Assembly: GCA_903862375.1 (NCBI GenBank) | Contig: CAIOXR010000085.1 | Span: forward strand, 1-22,995 | DNA: 22,995 nucleotides | Reading direction: 5' to 3' | Source of the DNA: an uncultured bacterium | Lineage (GTDB): Bacteria; Patescibacteriota; Minisyncoccia; Phycocordibacterales; UBA9973 | Shown: positions 1-6,755 of the stretch, piece after piece | How positions within the stretch are numbered: position 1 is the first letter of the stretch | How the letters are laid out: each line of letters starts with the position of its first letter | The notes under the pieces: generated by a model | Database searches by the model: none | Seen by the model: the letters and a program-made list of their open reading frames with translations, nothing else | What the model was told of the DNA's origin: nothing | Made by a program: the position numbers and the translations under genes

Positions 1-462
1 AACTTGGTCTTTATGCCATTTAATTCTTCTTATAATATTTTTTTTATCATCATCATATCTATCTGTACGCAAAGATCTTGAAAAAATAATTTTATCTGGG
101 AGATTAATATATAAAGCAAAAAAACTTTCTTTTTTTTCAGTTAATATTTTTTTTAGTAATTGAGCTTCTGGTTTCAGTCTTGGATTACCAACAAATAACA
201 AGTCTTTTCCTTTTGGTTTATTATTTATATTTTCAATAAGGAATCTTTTCATTAAAGCAACTGGTGCTGGCTTACCAAGTCTTGTTGTTCGCCTTAACCA
301 TTCACCGTCTTTACTATTTTCTTTTTCGAGTTTACGCCAATATTTACCTGATTCAACACCTGAAAAATTATATTTACTAAGTAATATTTTTGCTTGTGTA
401 TCCTTTCCTGAAGCTATTTGACCTAATAATACTAAATGGAATCCTAATCGTTCTTTTTTCAT
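1..462 (-). CDS. adk: Adenylate kinase-family nucleoside monophosphate kinase, C-terminus beyond window edge
   Basis: I translated this frame by hand; 154 residues are visible from an ATG at 462. Adenylate kinases move phosphate between ATP and AMP in the cytoplasm. Seen: a P-loop GQIASGKDT (residues 14-22) in the usual N-terminal place, an ESGKYWRK stretch (about 37-44) where the family has its STGDLLR AMP-binding segment, a GNPR motif (about 97-100) matching the G-x-PR region, and a late RYDDDKKNIIRRIKWH segment matching the family pattern R-x-DD-x-E-x-x-x-x-R-L-x-x-Y around the lid. The P-loop ends GKDT where textbook Adk has GKGT, so another NMP-kinase subfamily is possible. The gene is divergent from tsaD, with 59 bp between start codons, and has its own extended -10 box 8 nt before the ATG. 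The C-terminal quarter is missing only because the window starts there. Confidence 0.82.
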   Translation of the reverse strand, partial: MKKERLGFHLVLLGQIASGKDTQAKILLSKYNFSGVESGKYWRKLEKENSKDGEWLRRTTRLGKPAPVALMKRFLIENINNKPKGKDLLFVGNPRLKPEAQLLKKILTEKKESFFALYINLPDKIIFSRSLRTDRYDDDKKNIIRRIKWHKDQV

Positions 463-470
463 ATATTAGT

Positions 471-479
471 ATTCTACCA
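471..479 (-). promoter_or_regulatory. Extended -10 promoter of adk
   Basis: On the minus strand the bases read TGG-TAGAAT, then 8 nt, then the adk ATG. This fits the bacterial extended -10 (TGN-TANNNT). A start site 6-8 nt downstream would fall at or next to the ATG, giving a leaderless or near-leaderless mRNA. No AGGAGG-like sequence precedes the ATG. Confidence 0.5.
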
Positions 480-506
480 TATATAATAGTCAAATAAAAA
501 CCCTTA

Positions 507-515
507 TGTTATAGT
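507..515 (+). promoter_or_regulatory. Extended -10 promoter of tsaD
   Basis: TGT-TATAGT ends 6 nt before the tsaD ATG at 522. The spacing leaves no room for a ribosome-binding site, so the transcript would begin at about the start codon. It lies back to back with the adk promoter (471-479). Confidence 0.55.
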
Positions 516-521
516 ACTTGT

Positions 522-1874
522 ATGAAAATATTAGCTATAGAAACTTCCTGTGATGAGACAGCTTTATCTATAATAGAAGTAAAAAAACAAGATAAATCTA
601 CCTCGACTAAGAAAAAACAAAACAAAGTAAAATTTAAAATACTAGGGAACGAGATATCTTCTCAGATTACTCTTCATGCACAGTATGGAGGAGTTTTTCC
701 TATGATGGCAAAAAGAGAGCATGGAAAGAATATTCTACATATACTTGAGAAAGTATTAAAAGAGGCAAAAATGTATTCGGTTAATAAAAAAAGTTTACCA
801 TCACAAAAACTAGAAAATAAAATTCATAAATTACTTGAAAGAGAGAATGAGATAAATGAAAGATGGATGGAGATAATGCCATTCATTAAAAAGCCAAATA
901 TAGATGCTATAGCAGTCACGACAGGCCCCGGACTTGAGCCGGCTCTTTGGGTAGGTATAAGTTTTGCAAAAGCTTTAAGTGTATACTGGGGTATACCTAT
1001 AGTACCTGTGAATCATATGGAAGGCCACGTATTCTCTATTTACCCAAAGGGTAATAAAACTTTTACAGTGGATGAGAGTAAAGAAATGCTTCCAATGCTC
1101 TCCCTTTTAGTTTCTGGTGGACACACAGAGCTAGTATTAATAAAAGATTTTATGAAGTATAAGAAAATCGGACAAACAAGAGATGATGCCGCTGGTGAAG
1201 CTTTCGACAAGGTGGCACGAATGCTTGGACTTCCTTATCCTGGTGGACCAGAAATCTCAAAAATGGCAAAAAATGAAAGAGGAGGTATTAAACGAAAAAA
1301 TGTTGTTCAAGGAAGCCTTGCACAGGCCGACGGGCCGAGCGGGAGCAAAAAATTCAACAGAATTTTATTGTGTGCTGACGGGAATAACATTTTGAGTGAA
1401 ATACCGGAGATAGTATTACCTCGCCCTATGATTCACTCGAAGGATTATGATTTTTCATTTTCTGGATTGAAAACAGCAGTACTATACTTAATAAGAGATT
1501 TGAAAATACAAAATCCAAATATACTTGATGATATAAATATTAAACAAAAAATAGCTTGTGAATTTGAAAATGCTGTTGTGGAAACTTTAGTATATAAAAC
1601 AATCAAAGCAATTAAGGAATATAAAATTAAAACCTTAATCGTCGGGGGTGGAGTCTCGGCAAATAATTATTTGCAGGAGATTATGATTAAAGAAATTAAA
1701 AAAATACAACAGAGCAAGGTCTTGCCTTACTCTGTTAAAGTTCATTTCCCAAGTAGAAGCCTTACTGGAGATAATGCTCTTATGATAGCGATAGCTGGAT
1801 ACTTCCAATATAAGAATAATAAAATAGCAAAAAATATAAACTCCATAAAAGCAAAAGGAAATTTGAGTTTATAG
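522..1874 (+). CDS. tsaD: tRNA N6-threonylcarbamoyladenosine transferase TsaD (Kae1/YgjD/Gcp family)
   Basis: TsaD transfers the threonylcarbamoyl group from TC-AMP to A37 of ANN-decoding tRNAs. Seen in order: ETSCDET (7-13), HAQYGGVFP with a following H67, TTGPGLEPALWVG (133-145), the metal-binding NHMEGH (H165, H169), SGGHTEL (198-204), TRDDAAGEAFDKVARMLGL, DFSFSGLKTA (310-319), VGGGVSANN and the metal-ligand aspartate in TGDNA (D417). At 450 residues it is about 100 longer than the usual 335-345. The extra length sits in a Lys-rich segment (about 21-38), a charged helix-like stretch (about 83-125), and an insert between PYPGGPEISKMA and the FSFSG motif (about 252-296), with a smaller one near 396-404. 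Catalytic and metal residues look intact. TsaC, which makes TC-AMP, is at 17957-18532; TsaB and TsaE are not in the window. Start chosen for the -10 box 6 nt upstream and the conserved N-terminus. Confidence 0.96.
   Translation: MKILAIETSCDETALSIIEVKKQDKSTSTKKKQNKVKFKILGNEISSQITLHAQYGGVFPMMAKREHGKNILHILEKVLKEAKMYSVNKKSLPSQKLENKIHKLLERENEINERWMEIMPFIKKPNIDAIAVTTGPGLEPALWVGISFAKALSVYWGIPIVPVNHMEGHVFSIYPKGNKTFTVDESKEMLPMLSLLVSGGHTELVLIKDFMKYKKIGQTRDDAAGEAFDKVARMLGLPYPGGPEISKMAKNERGGIKRKNVVQGSLAQADGPSGSKKFNRILLCADGNNILSEIPEIVLPRPMIHSKDYDFSFSGLKTAVLYLIRDLKIQNPNILDDINIKQKIACEFENAVVETLVYKTIKAIKEYKIKTLIVGGGVSANNYLQEIMIKEIKKIQQSKVLPYSVKVHFPSRSLTGDNALMIAIAGYFQYKNNKIAKNINSIKAKGNLSL
1708..1736 (+). repeat. 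Short palindrome inside tsaD
   Basis: Two 12-base arms (1708-1719 and 1725-1736) are complementary except for one C/A pair, around a 5-base loop. It encodes roughly QQSKVLPYSV, at a point where TsaD proteins normally pass directly from a helix to the V-x-F-P strand before the DNA motif. It may be a small palindromic element tolerated in frame, or an RNA hairpin in the mRNA. Confidence 0.5.
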
Positions 1875-1921
1875 TTTATAAGAATGATTATAAATAATTA
1901 GATATATATTTAATAAAACAC

Positions 1922-1953
1922 AAATAGGATTATCTATACAGATAATCCTATTT
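1922..1953. terminator. Bidirectional terminator between tsaD and the 1971-2879 gene
   Basis: A perfect 14-bp inverted repeat (1922-1935 with 1940-1953) around a 4-base ATAC loop, sitting between two convergent genes. The arms end in TTT on either strand, and further A/T-rich sequence follows, so it can serve both directions. Confidence 0.8.
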
Positions 1954-1970
1954 AAATACAAGAATCAATT

Positions 1971-2879
1971 TTACAGAAAAAATCCAGATGGTGAACCAAA
2001 GCGACAATCGACGAATTCAATATTACTGGTAAGAAACTCAAGATCATCTTCAAAATTTAAAATCGGGGCATCTGAAAATTCACCATCAGGATGAAGGGCA
2101 AACTCATCACCTACACAACAAGTATCAAGTTCATCCCAGTTAACATAACGATCAGGATGAACCAACACCATACAGCAAAGAGCAAAAGCCCCTAGACCAA
2201 ATTCATTATCTGAAAATGTCTCTCTCGCACGTCGAATTGATTTACCACGATGTCTCATTCCATACTGAGCAGCGATAATCAAAATGTCACCAGACTGTTC
2301 ATATTCCAATTGTTGAATAAATCTAAGAGTACGTGAGTGTTGGCGAATCTGTCTAGTGGTAATCTCACCTTTACGATAATTATTAAATTCACGTTTTTCA
2401 GCAATTTTAACCTGAACCAATTTTAAGGCTTCACAATACTGCTCAGCAATATCAGTTATTGAAGGAAAATATTTTTTTCTTACTGCAGATACTTTTGGTA
2501 TAGCAAACCATCCTTCGGCACCATCAGGCAATATGGGTAATTTTTTTATAAATTCCAGTGCTTCCATCGATTGAAGCCCAAAAATCGTTGCAATCTTTTT
2601 CACCTGCTCATCTATTGATTTACATTTATATTCATGAGGGTAATCGTATTTTGAAACAACTATCTCTTTGGCATACTTATTTGGTGTTGTAATATCCATA
2701 ATAATAGCTTTCACTGCTTCTTCTACCCTATTTTTGAATTCAACACCCTTATTAATAATGTCATTTTCTGCGCTCAAGCTGTTTAAATTAACTTTGCTAA
2801 TTGCAGCCATCATTGCTTCCGAACCTAAATTTACAATTACTTTTTTTTGATCAAACGTGATTAATTTTTCTTGTATCAT
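1971..2879 (-). CDS. Hypothetical 302-residue soluble protein
   Basis: I do not recognise a named family. The protein has no signal peptide and no membrane segment. The N-terminal half (about 1-130) looks helical with a possible small domain; the middle (about 140-220) is basic, ending in a cluster RHRGKSIRRARE (209-220). The C-terminal part is acidic and has a distinctive block with two cysteine pairs: GLGAFALCCMVLVHPDRYV (228-246) and DTCCVGDEFA (252-261), then an Asp/Glu-rich tail. From memory, proteins with a similar G-x-F-A...HP-x-R...D-x-C-x-GDEFA block recur as hypotheticals in Parcubacteria; I cannot verify this here. The gene is monocistronic: terminator hairpin at its 3' end, divergent from valS at its 5' end. 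TATACT lies 3 nt before the ATG, too close for that start, so a less canonical TAAATT-N8-ATG may be the real -10. Function unknown. Confidence 0.85.
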   Translation of the reverse strand: MIQEKLITFDQKKVIVNLGSEAMMAAISKVNLNSLSAENDIINKGVEFKNRVEEAVKAIIMDITTPNKYAKEIVVSKYDYPHEYKCKSIDEQVKKIATIFGLQSMEALEFIKKLPILPDGAEGWFAIPKVSAVRKKYFPSITDIAEQYCEALKLVQVKIAEKREFNNYRKGEITTRQIRQHSRTLRFIQQLEYEQSGDILIIAAQYGMRHRGKSIRRARETFSDNEFGLGAFALCCMVLVHPDRYVNWDELDTCCVGDEFALHPDGEFSDAPILNFEDDLEFLTSNIEFVDCRFGSPSGFFL

Positions 2880-2910
2880 TGTAGTATAATTTAATTTTAA
2901 AGAACTAGGT

Positions 2911-2952
2911 CCCGATACCCAAGTTCAATATGTTAGACAAAAATCGGGTATC
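2911..2952. promoter_or_regulatory. Inverted repeat in the divergent intergenic region
   Basis: The 163-base gap between the hypothetical gene and valS holds CCCGATACCC (2911-2920) and ATCGGGTATC (2943-2952). They pair as GATACCC/GGGTATC (7 bp) or CCCGAT/ATCGGG (6 bp). A run of eight T follows (near 2958-2965). It could be an operator for one or both divergent genes, or a weak terminator for plus-strand readthrough. No T-box consensus is visible upstream of valS. Otherwise the gap shows only AT-rich promoter-like sequence. Confidence 0.3.
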
Positions 2953-3025
2953 ATTAATTTTTTTTAAAAATATCACAAATCATATATTTGTCAATATATT
3001 TATCTTTGAATATTAAGGATTAAAG

Positions 3026-3034
3026 TGTTATATT
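3026..3034 (+). promoter_or_regulatory. Extended -10 promoter of valS
   Basis: TGT-TATATT is followed by 8 nt and then ATG 3043. This box decides the start: the longer frame beginning at GTG 3025 would start upstream of and across the box and adds only six non-conserved residues. Confidence 0.55.
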
Positions 3035-3042
3035 CTATATAT

Positions 3043-5232
3043 ATGATTGAACCAAATATAGACCCTAAATTATTAAAGCCCTACGACCCCAAAGAGACTG
3101 AAGATCGTATATATAAACTATGGGAAGATAGTGGTTATTTTAATCCCGATGTATGTCTAGAAAAAGGAATTATAAATAGTGACGCAGAGGCATTTACTCT
3201 TATAATGCCTCCTACAAATGCTAATGGATCCCTTCATGCTGGGCATGGATTAGTTATGACAATAGAAGATTTGATTGTACGATATAAAAGAATGCGAGGG
3301 TTTAAAACTCTTTGGCTTCCTGGACTTGATCATGCAGGTTTTGAAACTCAAGTGGTCTATGAAAGAAAACTTGAAAAAGAGGGACGTACAAGATTTGATA
3401 TAGAAAGAAATCAGTTATATCAAGAAATTTTAGATTTTACACTTCTAAATTCTTCAAATATAAAAGGACAAGTAAGAAAGATGGGCGCCTCTTGTGACTG
3501 GTCAAGAGAAAAATTTACATTAGATGACAGCATAGTTAAAACTGTTTATCAAACATTCAAAAAACTTTACGATGATGATTTAGTGTATCGAGGTAACAGA
3601 ATCGTTTCTTGGTGTAGCAAGCACCAAACTTCTTTTTCTGATCTTGAAATAAAAGATGAGGAAAGGATAGAACCATACTATTATTTGAAATACGGCCCTT
3701 TCACTATTTCCACCTCTCGTCCAGAAACAAAGTTTGGAGACAAGTATGTAGTCATGCATCCTAAAGATGAACGATATGCAGAATATATAGATGGGCAAAA
3801 AATTGACCTAGAATGGATAAATGGTCCTATTACAGCTACAATCATAAAAGATGAGAATATCGATATGGAATTCGGTACAGGAGTTATGACTATAACTCCA
3901 TGGCATGATAATGTCGACTTTGAAATAGCAGAAAGACGAGGTTTAGAAAAAGAACAAATAATAGACGAGAATGGAAAGCTTTTACCTATAGCTGGAGAAT
4001 TCGCAGGTCAACATATTAAAAAAGCCCGTGGTTTGATAATAGAGAAATTGCAGAATAAAGGATTAGTAGAAAAAGTTGAAGAAAATTATAAACATGTGGT
4101 TAGAACTTGTTATAAATGTGGAACTATCCTAGAACCACAAATAAAAAATCAATGGTTTATAAAAATGAAACCTTTAGCAGAAAAAGCTCTTGAAGTTATT
4201 AATCAAAACCGAATAGAATATATCCCTGATCACTATAAGAAAATTACAGTTCATTGGCTTGAAAACATTATGGATTGGAATATTTCTCGTCAAATAGTTT
4301 GGGGTATACCGATACCTGCTAAAATATGTAATGATTGTGGACACGGAATGGTTGATCTAGATAATACAATATTAAAATGTAAGAAATGTAATGGATCTGT
4401 AAGAGTTGATCAGGACACATTTGATACTTGGTTCTCATCAGGACAATGGCCATTTGCAACACTAGGATATCCAGATAGTAATGATTTCAAAACTTTCTAT
4501 CCTACTGATATTATGGAGACTGCAGGAGAAATTATCTTCTTCTGGGTTTCTAGAATGATAATGCTTGGTTTGTATATTACGGGTGAAATACCTTTCAAAA
4601 AAGTTTACTTACATGGATTAGTATTAGATGCAAAGGGTCAAAAAATGAGTAAAAGTAAAGGTAATGTGATAGATCCACTTACACTTACTGAAAAATACGG
4701 TACAGACGCATTCAGAATTGGTATGATAGTTGGGAATACTCCTGGTACTTCCCTGTCATTATCTGAAGATAAGATAAGAGCTTACAAAAACTATGCAAAT
4801 AAACTTTGGAACATTACTCGCTTTATCTTAAGTAGTACGGAGAATGTTATCTACAATGAAAACTTTAATAAATATATAGAGAAAGAAAATGTACTTATAA
4901 GTGAAAGAAGTGAATTTATCTCGAGTATCACAAAAGAAATGGATGATTATAAATTCTATATAGTTGGAGAAAAAATTTATCATTATACTTGGAGTCGTTT
5001 TGCAGATGTAATAATTGAAGAAAGTAAAGAAATATTCTTAAATGGAACACCAGAAGAGAAAGAATCCAGAGCTCAATTCTTAATCGATACACTTTCTAAA
5101 ATATTGAAAATCCTTCATCCATTCATGCCTTTTGTGACCGAAGAACTTTGGAGTATAATCCCTGTAGATAATAAGAAATTATTAATGGTAGAAAAATGGC
5201 CGAAGGCTGAGAAGCCGGAGGTGCTGAGCTAG
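3043..5232 (+). CDS. valS: Valyl-tRNA synthetase, short form without the C-terminal coiled-coil arm
   Basis: ValS charges tRNA-Val with valine and edits mischarged threonine. Numbered from ATG 3043 (729 residues): class I signature HAGH (65-68), LPGLDHAGFETQ, editing-domain STSRPETKFGD, zinc-ribbon cysteine pairs CYKCG and CNDCG...CKKC, DTWFSSGQWP, and KMSKS (534-538). The anticodon-binding domain ends at the conserved HPFMPFVTEELW and a final KWP strand. Usual bacterial ValS is 880-950 residues; here everything after the KWP strand, including the coiled-coil arm that grips the tRNA, is absent. The last residues (KAEKPEVLS) and the stop codon are encoded by a GC-richer repeat copied again 45 bp downstream. 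An in-frame GTG at 3025 could extend the protein by six residues, but a -10 box overlies that stretch. No Shine-Dalgarno is visible. Confidence 0.95.
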   Translation: MIEPNIDPKLLKPYDPKETEDRIYKLWEDSGYFNPDVCLEKGIINSDAEAFTLIMPPTNANGSLHAGHGLVMTIEDLIVRYKRMRGFKTLWLPGLDHAGFETQVVYERKLEKEGRTRFDIERNQLYQEILDFTLLNSSNIKGQVRKMGASCDWSREKFTLDDSIVKTVYQTFKKLYDDDLVYRGNRIVSWCSKHQTSFSDLEIKDEERIEPYYYLKYGPFTISTSRPETKFGDKYVVMHPKDERYAEYIDGQKIDLEWINGPITATIIKDENIDMEFGTGVMTITPWHDNVDFEIAERRGLEKEQIIDENGKLLPIAGEFAGQHIKKARGLIIEKLQNKGLVEKVEENYKHVVRTCYKCGTILEPQIKNQWFIKMKPLAEKALEVINQNRIEYIPDHYKKITVHWLENIMDWNISRQIVWGIPIPAKICNDCGHGMVDLDNTILKCKKCNGSVRVDQDTFDTWFSSGQWPFATLGYPDSNDFKTFYPTDIMETAGEIIFFWVSRMIMLGLYITGEIPFKKVYLHGLVLDAKGQKMSKSKGNVIDPLTLTEKYGTDAFRIGMIVGNTPGTSLSLSEDKIRAYKNYANKLWNITRFILSSTENVIYNENFNKYIEKENVLISERSEFISSITKEMDDYKFYIVGEKIYHYTWSRFADVIIEESKEIFLNGTPEEKESRAQFLIDTLSKILKILHPFMPFVTEELWSIIPVDNKKLLMVEKWPKAEKPEVLS

Positions 5233-5277
5233 TAAACGAAGTACCATGAAGGTTGAAAAACGGAGGTGCTGAGCTAG
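5196..5277 (+). repeat. Imperfect tandem repeat at the end of valS
   Basis: CGGAGGTGCTGAGCTAG occurs exactly at 5216-5232 and again at 5261-5277, 45 bp apart. The sequence just before each copy also matches loosely (GAAGGCTGAGAAGC versus GAAGGTTGAAAAA). The first copy supplies the valS stop. The element is much more GC-rich than its surroundings. Confidence 0.75.
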
Positions 5278-5321
5278 AAAATAATAAATACTAAGTTTAT
5301 AATCAAGTTACAAATATTACA

Positions 5322-6032
5322 ATGAATGAATTAATTAGTGACCCAAAATCATTTTTATACGCAATCTTAGGAGGAGCACTACCTGCTGTTTTATGGTTAT
5401 GGTTTTGGCTTTACCAAGAAGACAGAGATGATCCAGAACCAGTGGGACTCATAACTGTCACCTTTATATTAGGATGTATATTAGTACTTGTAGCTATGTG
5501 GTTAGAAAAGTTTTCAATGGGATTTATAAAGGATAATACAACACAGATAATAGTTTGGGCAGGAATAGAAGAATTATTAAAAATGATTGGTGTATCTTTT
5601 ATAATATTTGGAAATAATATAATTAAAAGACCTATTGACTACCCTATGTATTTTATCGCTACAGCATTAGGATTTGCAGCTTTCGAAAATGTTTTATATT
5701 TACTAAAACCGATGAGTACCAATAATAACTTAGTTGGGATGCTTACTGGTAATTTACGCTTTCTTGGATCTACTCTTCTACATGCAATTGCAAGTTCTAT
5801 GATAGGAAGTGCGCTTGGTTTATCATTTTACTTAAGGCAAAATAGAACAATTTATCTTTTTATTGGAATAATATGTGCAATCACCTTGCATAGTGTCTTT
5901 AATTTTTTTATAATGAAAGGAAGCGGTGAAAATTTTATTCCTGTATTTGGTTTCTTGTGGGTCATCGCGATTATTAATATTCTTATATTTGAAAAATTAA
6001 AACGTATGGGAGTAGTACAACCACTTTCATAA
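5322..6032 (+). CDS. prsW: PrsW-family intramembrane metalloprotease-like protein
   Basis: A 236-residue polytopic membrane protein with about seven to eight hydrophobic segments. The motifs of the PrsW family (PF13367, related to the CPBP/ABI proteases) are present: a W-x-W-x-x-YQEDRDDPEP entry segment (27-40), GIEELLK with the EE-x-x-K motif (83-87), GFAAFENVLY with FEN (121-123), R146 and H154 in RFLGSTLLHA, and LHSVFN (H190, N194). In Bacillus PrsW cuts the anti-sigma factor RsiW, but no sigma/anti-sigma pair is visible here, so the substrate is unknown. It starts 89 bp after valS and lies 7 bp before the Hsp20 gene, so the latter two are probably one transcript. No Shine-Dalgarno is seen. 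Family call strong; proteolytic activity inferred from the retained Glu/His residues. Confidence 0.85.
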   Translation: MNELISDPKSFLYAILGGALPAVLWLWFWLYQEDRDDPEPVGLITVTFILGCILVLVAMWLEKFSMGFIKDNTTQIIVWAGIEELLKMIGVSFIIFGNNIIKRPIDYPMYFIATALGFAAFENVLYLLKPMSTNNNLVGMLTGNLRFLGSTLLHAIASSMIGSALGLSFYLRQNRTIYLFIGIICAITLHSVFNFFIMKGSGENFIPVFGFLWVIAIINILIFEKLKRMGVVQPLS

Positions 6033-6039
6033 ATTATAT

Positions 6040-6540
6040 ATGTTGAAAAAAAGATCATTTTTAGAGCGTCTTACTGGTAGTATTAGATTAGATGATGAAG
6101 ATGAATTAATAGAAAATTCTGTTAATTCAATTAACAAAATAAATCTACAAGGAAAAGATATTGAAGGTTTATCAGACAGTGAACAGGATTTTAATTCTGA
6201 AGAAGAGCAAGAAGCAGAACTTAGTTTGGATATATATCAAACTGAGAATGAAATAATAGTGCAAACAATGATTGCAGGAGTACACCCTGATAATCTTACA
6301 ATAAATATTACTAGAGACTCTATATCTATACGAGGTAAAAGAGAAGAAAATCAATCCATAAATAAAGAAAATTACTTCGTTCAAGAATTATACTGGGGAA
6401 CATTTTCAAGATCTATTTCACTTCCTGAAGAAGTAAATTTAGAAGAAGCAGAAGCAATAGAAAAACATGGGCTACTTATAATCAAACTCCCTAAAATAGA
6501 TAAGAACCGAGAAACTAAATTAAAAATTAAGTCAATTTAA
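6040..6540 (+). CDS. Hsp20/alpha-crystallin small heat-shock protein
   Basis: Small heat-shock proteins are ATP-independent chaperones that hold unfolding proteins. The alpha-crystallin domain occupies roughly residues 60-166: LSLDIYQTENEIIVQTMIAGV at its start, DNLTINITRDSISIRGKRE in the middle, a YWGTFSRSISLPEEV strand and the diagnostic closing KHGLLIIKLPK (A-x-x-x-G-L-L-x-I-x-x-P type). The N-terminal 55 residues are acidic and low in complexity, unlike the hydrophobic N-terminal arm of many Hsp20 proteins. A clear C-terminal I-x-I anchor is not obvious, although the protein ends KIKSI. The gene starts 7 bp after the PrsW-like gene and is closed by a strong terminator, so the two likely form a stress or membrane-quality unit. 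No CIRCE-type heat-shock operator was seen upstream. Confidence 0.93.
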   Translation: MLKKRSFLERLTGSIRLDDEDELIENSVNSINKINLQGKDIEGLSDSEQDFNSEEEQEAELSLDIYQTENEIIVQTMIAGVHPDNLTINITRDSISIRGKREENQSINKENYFVQELYWGTFSRSISLPEEVNLEEAEAIEKHGLLIIKLPKIDKNRETKLKIKSI

Positions 6541-6543
6541 TAT

Positions 6544-6579
6544 AAAATAACCTCGCAATAAATATTGCGAGGTTATTTT
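6544..6579 (+). terminator. Intrinsic terminator after the Hsp20 gene
   Basis: A 17-base inverted repeat (6544-6560 with 6563-6579), perfect, with a GC core CCTCGC and a U-rich exit in both directions. It starts 3 bases after the Hsp20 stop and may also end the minus-strand tRNA-Phe transcript, whose 3' end is at 6586. Confidence 0.88.
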
Positions 6580-6585
6580 ATATTC

Positions 6586-6661
6586 TGGTGCCTAGACCCA
6601 GATTTGAACTGGGGACCCTTCCCTCTTCAGGGGAATGCTCTACCAACTGAGCTATCTAGGC
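6586..6661 (-). tRNA. tRNA-Phe(GAA)
   Basis: The minus strand folds into a full cloverleaf: acceptor GCCTAGA/TCTAGGC, D arm GCTC...GAGC, anticodon stem TTCCC/GGGAA with loop CTGAAGA (anticodon GAA), T arm CCCAG-TTCAAAT-CTGGG, discriminator A, and an encoded CCA (6586-6588). All stems pair. Of the three tRNA genes here it is the only one with an encoded CCA. A plus-strand frame across this locus is a spurious antisense reading of the tRNA. Confidence 0.96.
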
Positions 6662-6720
6662 ATTATATATTTTACTTTAAACTTTCTTATATTAGCACGA
6701 AGTCACTTTTCGACCAAAAC

Positions 6721-6734
6721 AGCTATCTAGGCAT
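6721..6734 (-). repeat. Partial copy of the tRNA-Phe 5' end
   Basis: Fourteen bases identical to 6650-6663 (the first 12 bases of the tRNA plus two upstream) recur 71 bp further upstream on the tRNA strand. The following bases (TTGGTCGAAAAGTG) resemble the tRNA D-loop region only loosely and no cloverleaf can be completed. Probably a decayed partial duplication. Confidence 0.6.
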
Positions 6735-6755
6735 AACTGAACTTATAAAACAAAA

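Noticed and set aside
3025..3042. Six-residue extension of ValS from a GTG codon
   Set aside because: The stretch contains the TGT-TATATT promoter box and encodes non-conserved residues; ATG 3043 lies at the usual spacing.
2880..3042. T-box riboswitch upstream of valS
   Set aside because: No T-box consensus (AGGGTGG-N-ACCGCG type) or specifier stem is visible, and the promoter lies too close to the start codon to make a leader.
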